The notes beneath the pieces are model-generated. The model saw nothing but the letters and a program-made list of their open reading frames with translations. It made no database searches and was not told the origin of the DNA. Of a stretch of DNA of 64,000 nt, positions 59,838 to 64,000 are shown piece by piece. Location: the IMG/VR virus record IMGVR_UViG_3300030838_000001, positions 1 to 64,000 of that record; one strand, written 5' to 3'. A program made the position numbers and the translations under genes. Source of the stretch: a virus. Positions within the stretch are counted from its first letter, which is position 1. Each line of letters opens with the position of its first letter.

Positions 59838-62243
59838 ATGGCAGATAAAAAAATATCACAGTTACCTAATGGTACCATAACACCTGAAACAATATTTCCT
59901 ATTGTTGCATTGGATGTAACTTCGCAAACATCATTTAATGACCTTGTTGATGCTTTAGAACCTTATTTTAGTGGTTCTACTTCAGGTGGAAATCACTATA
60001 TGATTGGTTGGGAAGTTGAACAAGAAGTTGGGTCAACTGAAACTATCGGTATAGGTAAAGGGAAAATCCGTTTAACAAATGGTTCAAACGAAATTTTAGG
60101 TATTGATGGAGTTATATTCTCTGACACAAAAGGATATAATTCACCATTTTCAACTGGTGAAATAACAGTTATTTTACCAAATTCATTCGGTAATAGAAGA
60201 TATATAACTATGGATGATTATACTGATGACACTCATGGTACATTTATTGAAATTTTTTATGATAATAGATTAGAGGGTTCAATTGGTAGTGTTTGGGATG
60301 GTGAGACTGGTGATTATGAGTATTATGCTTATCTTATTGGAGCAACAACAAGACTTGCACATGCTGAAGGTGAAGCTACTCAAGCATTTGGTCAACGTTC
60401 ACATGCTGAAGGTCTTAGAACAACTGCTAGTGGAAATTATTCACATGCTCAAGGTTCAGGTAGTATTGCTAGTGGTGATTATTCACACGCTATGGGTGCA
60501 GATACAACAGCAAGTGGTCAATTTTCATTTGCTGGTGGTGTTAATTCATTTGCAGAAGCTGACTTTTCATTTGTTTTTGGTAGCCAATCAACAGCTAGTG
60601 GTAACCATACTTTTGTATTAGGTACTAATATGACTGGAACAAATGATAACACAACATATGTTGATAGACTTAATGTTAGAACTATTGGTAGTAATTCACC
60701 AGTTATAAATTTAGGACTTGATTCTAATGGAAATGTTGTTACTGGTAGTACTGGTGGCGGTGGTTCAAGTGTTTGGGTTGCTAGTAACGGTGCAAACTCT
60801 GCTGTTATTCCTAATTTAAACAATATTGCTTATGGTGTTGGTGCTATTGCTCATGGTACAGGTACGACTGCCGCAGGTGCTTATTCACATACTGAAGGTT
60901 CAGGTACAACTGCATCAGGAAACTCAGCTCACGCTGAAGGTATGGGGTCAAGAACCCAAGGACAAGCCGCTCACGCTGAAGGTACTAATACAATTGCAAA
61001 CGCAAATAATGGACACTCAGAAGGTTTAAATACTATCGTTTTAGGTGAAAATGCTCACGCTGAAGGTGAAGGTACATCTGCTACAACAAGAAATGCGCAT
61101 GCTCAAGGTTCAGGGACAACAGCATCAGGTAATAACTCACATGCTGAAGGTTCAGGTACTGTTGCATTCGGACCTAATTCACATGCTGAAGGTTCTAATA
61201 CTCAAGCAACTGGAAGTTTTTCACATGCTGAAGGTCTTCAAACTCAAGCATCAGGAGATGCATCACATGCTGAAGGTTATGGTAGTGTTGCTTCAGGTCT
61301 TTATTCACATGCTCAAAATGATACAACAATTGCTAGTGGAACATATTCACATGCAGAAGGTCATGGTGCTCAAGCTATTGGTTATACTTCACACGCTGAA
61401 GGAAGCTCAACAGCTTATGGTTATTATTCACACGCTGAAGGTAATTCTACTGCCGCTAATGGTGACTATTCACACTCGCAAGGTAATGAAACAACCGCTA
61501 ATGGTACTTATGGTTTCGTAGGTGGTTTCCAATCAACAAGTGTTGGTGAATCATCTTTTGCATATGGTACTAAGGTGAATGTATCGGGTGATTGGTCAGT
61601 TGGTACTGGAACTGGTTCAACAACTTCTAATGAAGGTTCATTTGTTCACGGTTCAGGTGCTACTTCTGATGGTCTTTGGAGTGTTGCTTTTGGTAGAAAC
61701 ACACAAGTATCAGGAGATTGGTCATTTGGTGCTGGTGCAGGTGTAGTTGTATCAGGTGAGTCATCTGTTGCTTTTGGATGGAATAGTATTGCTGGTGGTT
61801 ATGCATCTTGTTCTATTGGTGAAAACAATAGAGCTTTAGGTTCTCGTAGTACTGCATTTGGTAGTGGTACACATGCAAATGACCAATGTTCTTTCTCTTG
61901 GGGTCAAAATACACAAGCTAACGGTGCTGGAGCAACAGCCTTTGGAGCAACAACACAAGCTAACGGTGGTGGGTCATTTGTTGGTGGTTACTTAAGTAAT
62001 GCTGACGCTAATAACTCATTCGTATTTGGTTCTGCATCAACTACTAATTCTAATGCTGACTGGTCATTCATTTTAGGTAATGGAATTACAGCAAACACAC
62101 CAAATACAGTATTTGTTGAAAGACTTAGTATCAAGACAGCTGGTCCATATGCAAATGATGCGGCCGCAGATGCTGATGTGAGTCTTGCATCAGGTGGTCT
62201 TTATACTCTAACAGGTTCAAGAGTTGTTTATAGAAAACCATAA
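59838..62243 (+). CDS. Long fibre with YadA-like repeats, no S74 domain
   Basis: An 801-residue protein. It starts with the same anchor as the fibre at 5372 (MADKKISQLPNG, IFP, VTSQ). Repeats of the 14-residue head type fill residues about 170-750 (12 exact HAEG copies and many variants), interrupted by a neck at about 260-290 (FVLGTNMTGTNDNTTYVDRL). It ends with a second neck and GGLYTLTGSRVVYRKP and has no S74 chaperone domain. It probably contacts the host surface. Confidence 0.88.
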   Translation: MADKKISQLPNGTITPETIFPIVALDVTSQTSFNDLVDALEPYFSGSTSGGNHYMIGWEVEQEVGSTETIGIGKGKIRLTNGSNEILGIDGVIFSDTKGYNSPFSTGEITVILPNSFGNRRYITMDDYTDDTHGTFIEIFYDNRLEGSIGSVWDGETGDYEYYAYLIGATTRLAHAEGEATQAFGQRSHAEGLRTTASGNYSHAQGSGSIASGDYSHAMGADTTASGQFSFAGGVNSFAEADFSFVFGSQSTASGNHTFVLGTNMTGTNDNTTYVDRLNVRTIGSNSPVINLGLDSNGNVVTGSTGGGGSSVWVASNGANSAVIPNLNNIAYGVGAIAHGTGTTAAGAYSHTEGSGTTASGNSAHAEGMGSRTQGQAAHAEGTNTIANANNGHSEGLNTIVLGENAHAEGEGTSATTRNAHAQGSGTTASGNNSHAEGSGTVAFGPNSHAEGSNTQATGSFSHAEGLQTQASGDASHAEGYGSVASGLYSHAQNDTTIASGTYSHAEGHGAQAIGYTSHAEGSSTAYGYYSHAEGNSTAANGDYSHSQGNETTANGTYGFVGGFQSTSVGESSFAYGTKVNVSGDWSVGTGTGSTTSNEGSFVHGSGATSDGLWSVAFGRNTQVSGDWSFGAGAGVVVSGESSVAFGWNSIAGGYASCSIGENNRALGSRSTAFGSGTHANDQCSFSWGQNTQANGAGATAFGATTQANGGGSFVGGYLSNADANNSFVFGSASTTNSNADWSFILGNGITANTPNTVFVERLSIKTAGPYANDAAADADVSLASGGLYTLTGSRVVYRKP
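60355..62080 (+). repeat. Long array of 42-nt adhesin-head repeats (fibre 2)
   Basis: About forty imperfect 42-nt units encoding SHAEG/SFAFG-type repeats in two blocks. High DNA similarity between units and with fibre 1 could allow recombination. Confidence 0.8.
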
Positions 62244-62249
62244 TAATAT

Positions 62250-62492
62250 ATGCCAATATTAATAAAAAAAATAAGTGGAGAAGCCTTAAAGAATGTTAGC
62301 GATAGCATTCTTTATGTTTCTGCCATTAACGGACAAATTCAAAGAGAAGACTATATTAATTTATATGGTTTCATTGGATATACCCAAAACTTAAGCAGAG
62401 TTGAAGAGACTTCATTATTGAATAAACCTTCACCTTTTGGGTTAAAAAATGCTTATGATAATACAATAGTTACACTAGAAATAAATTATTAA
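62250..62492 (+). CDS. Small hypothetical protein (80 aa)
   Basis: Begins MPILIKKISGEALKNVSDSI. Starts 6 nt after fibre 2 and overlaps the next start by 1 nt (TAATG). A virion or assembly role is inferred from position. Confidence 0.6.
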   Translation: MPILIKKISGEALKNVSDSILYVSAINGQIQREDYINLYGFIGYTQNLSRVEETSLLNKPSPFGLKNAYDNTIVTLEINY

Positions 62493-63925
62493 TGAGATAT
62501 CAAGAACGCATATACATACAAAATGAGAATAAAGCTGTTAGAAATAAAGACATTTTAAATGTTAACATGAGTTCTGACATTTGTATTTTCGAGACACCTA
62601 TGTTTTCATTCAGTGGTGGTACGAAATTAGACTGTAGCACAGGTGCTACCAGTGGTACATCTTATGTTATTACAGGTTCTACAGATACAATTCCTTTAAC
62701 GTTTGATTTTACAGCAAATACAAGCAGTTTTATTAACACAAATGCGATATTTAAATACGAAATCTATAAGTATTCAGATGCAATTGGTGAATTCAACTCA
62801 ACAGCCGTTTACAAATCAAACCAAATTCCATATTCTGCATTTAGCGCAACAAATTCTACTACACAATATATTCCTTCAAGTCAATTAGATTTAGATGGTG
62901 AATATATTATTAAACCATTTTTCCAATATGGTGCATGTACTGAATTCATGAGCAAGCTTAATAAAAAAATAGATTCATCAGTTTATATTACAGGTACTAT
63001 TTATGGTATTTATAACCCTGAATTGGATTATTATTTTATTGCTGTTAGACAAGCTGAAGTGCCATTCTTTATTGGAAATACAACTAATAATCCACCAGCA
63101 TTTGCTTTATTTCAATCAGTTATTCCAGTTGAAAGCGGACAAACTCAAATTGTTATGTCTAATTTATTTGTTGGTGATTTTTTATTGTCGTTGAATGGGC
63201 TTATTCTTGCTAAGGATGTTGATTACGCTTATAGTGCTCAGATAATCAGTTTATCAGGTTCACTTGTTTCTGATGATATCGTAACAATAATTTACACAAC
63301 TGCTGGTTCTATTCAGTTTAGTAGTGATTATTATAATATTGGTGACCCTATTGTTAGTGGTGCTACTGATATGCAAGGAACAAATAGTGTTTATTTCAAC
63401 ACAACAACTGGAAAATATGAAGTTTATACCAGTATTACACCAGCAAGTGGTAACGCAATTGTTATGATGCTTAATGGTGCAACACTAGCAAGTGGGATTG
63501 ACTACTATCAATCAAGTACTAATCCAAAAAGACTTATTCTTGAAGGTGATTTAATGGTTGGAGATTTAATTACACTGGTTTATTTACCAGTAATTAGCAC
63601 TGCTGGTGGTTTAAATACCAACACTCCGCTAGTAACTTGGGTAGTTAGTAACCCACCAACACAAAATAATGGTTATTTTTCGTTAGAAGTAAGTACTGGA
63701 AATACATTTTCAAATTTTTATTATAGTGGAAATACACCATATGATATTGGTTCGAGTCATTATAGTGATTCATTTGTTGCAACTGGAAGTGTTGGAACCA
63801 AGCTATATTATAGAGTTAAGAATACAAAAGACTATGTAACAATATGTAATGATATTGTAAGTAGCGTTTCGTATAGTGAGATTATTCCAGTAACAATTCA
63901 AACTAATTCGATAAATACATATTAA
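62492..63925 (+). CDS. Probable tail/fibre structural protein (477 aa)
   Basis: Begins MRYQERIYIQNENKAVRNKD. Beta-rich, Thr/Ser/Tyr-rich, with two related segments around IVMSNLFVGDFLLSLNG-x-x-LA...DYAY and IVMMLNGATLASGIDYY, a likely internal duplication of a beta domain. Coupled to the 80-residue gene. Probably a tail component; no family recognised. Confidence 0.6.
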   Translation: MRYQERIYIQNENKAVRNKDILNVNMSSDICIFETPMFSFSGGTKLDCSTGATSGTSYVITGSTDTIPLTFDFTANTSSFINTNAIFKYEIYKYSDAIGEFNSTAVYKSNQIPYSAFSATNSTTQYIPSSQLDLDGEYIIKPFFQYGACTEFMSKLNKKIDSSVYITGTIYGIYNPELDYYFIAVRQAEVPFFIGNTTNNPPAFALFQSVIPVESGQTQIVMSNLFVGDFLLSLNGLILAKDVDYAYSAQIISLSGSLVSDDIVTIIYTTAGSIQFSSDYYNIGDPIVSGATDMQGTNSVYFNTTTGKYEVYTSITPASGNAIVMMLNGATLASGIDYYQSSTNPKRLILEGDLMVGDLITLVYLPVISTAGGLNTNTPLVTWVVSNPPTQNNGYFSLEVSTGNTFSNFYYSGNTPYDIGSSHYSDSFVATGSVGTKLYYRVKNTKDYVTICNDIVSSVSYSEIIPVTIQTNSINTY

Positions 63926-63940
63926 AATATTTACTATTAG

Positions 63941-63948
63941 ATATTTAT
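63941..63948 (+). promoter_or_regulatory. Late-type promoter octamer near the window end
   Basis: ATATTTAT in tagatatttattagtaaaat, 33 nt before ATG 63974. Confidence 0.55.
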
Positions 63949-63973
63949 TAGTAAAATACATAAAAACAAACAT

Positions 63974-64000
63974 ATGAGTTACATAATTAAAAGTACAAGT
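63974..64000 (+). CDS. Start of a late gene, cut by the window edge
   Basis: ATG followed by MSYIIKSTS, open to the end of the window. The preceding late octamer supports a real start. Product unknown. Confidence 0.45.

Noticed and set aside
61045-61521. A 158-codon frame with HMLKV-type repeats within fibre 2
   Set aside because: It is the +1 shadow of the SHAEG repeats, with the same 42-nt periodicity, and has no independent start signal.
60355-62080. Regular 42-nt repeats that could be read as a CRISPR-like array
   Set aside because: The units are contiguous, in frame and coding, with no spacer-repeat alternation.
1-64000. tRNA genes, integrase or attachment sites
   Set aside because: No cloverleaf-like sequence with an acceptor/anticodon pattern and no recombinase-like protein were noticed by eye; a dedicated scan was not possible.

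Overview
The window reads as part of a large, AT-rich, T4-related tailed phage (myovirus type) that infects a member of the Bacteroidota, probably a flavobacterium-like host. The T4 relationship comes from an ordered head module (large terminase, portal, prohead protease, core/scaffold, gp23-type capsid protein), a gp5-type baseplate OB-fold protein and a gp55-type late sigma factor. The host assignment is an inference from ten promoters of the Bacteroidota form TTG-N19/20-TAnnTTTG and from A-rich gene starts without Shine-Dalgarno sequences. No tRNA, integrase or CRISPR array was seen.

Layout. 1-12 kb: mixed accessory genes on both strands (PD-(D/E)XK-type nuclease, thioredoxin, LRR protein, YkuK-type RNase H-like protein, a short fibre with a methyltransferase, a COG2401-type ABC-ATPase/acetyltransferase fusion, a GNAT/metallopeptidase fusion, ClpC-type unfoldase). 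12.1-14.7 kb: early-type operon ending in thymidylate synthase. 14.7-29.9 kb: packaging and head module, including a virion gene apparently interrupted by an A10 run and readable as one protein after a -1 shift. 29.9-32.6 kb: minus-strand genes with host-type promoters (zinc proteins, winged helix, HD hydrolase). 32.6-38.1 kb: minus-strand baseplate/tail operon. 38.2-48.6 kb: long minus-strand operon with six predicted glycosyltransferase proteins (two of them two-domain fusions), a methyltransferase, PhoH and, at its end, the late sigma factor. 48.7-52.6 kb: GMP reductase/IMPDH-like enzyme, dUTPase, a degenerate HD protein and another glycosyltransferase. 52.7-55.2 kb: minus-strand virion-like genes. 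55.3-64 kb: plus-strand fibre genes with YadA-like head repeats, one with an S74 self-cleaving chaperone, plus a cysteine-rich virion protein.

Regulation. Two promoter classes can be read by eye. Early/host-type promoters carry TTG and TAnnTTTG spaced by 20 bp (8 of 10) or 19 bp. A second class is the octamer ATATTTAT in the sense orientation, found before about twenty genes or operons, mostly virion genes. It is most simply the target of the gp55-like sigma factor encoded here. At three genes the ATG lies 12-13 nt from the start of this octamer, which would make those mRNAs leaderless.

No stretch longer than about 300 bases lacks a gene once the frameshifted gene at 15.0-16.6 kb is read as one unit. 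All functional calls come from motif recognition without database searches.
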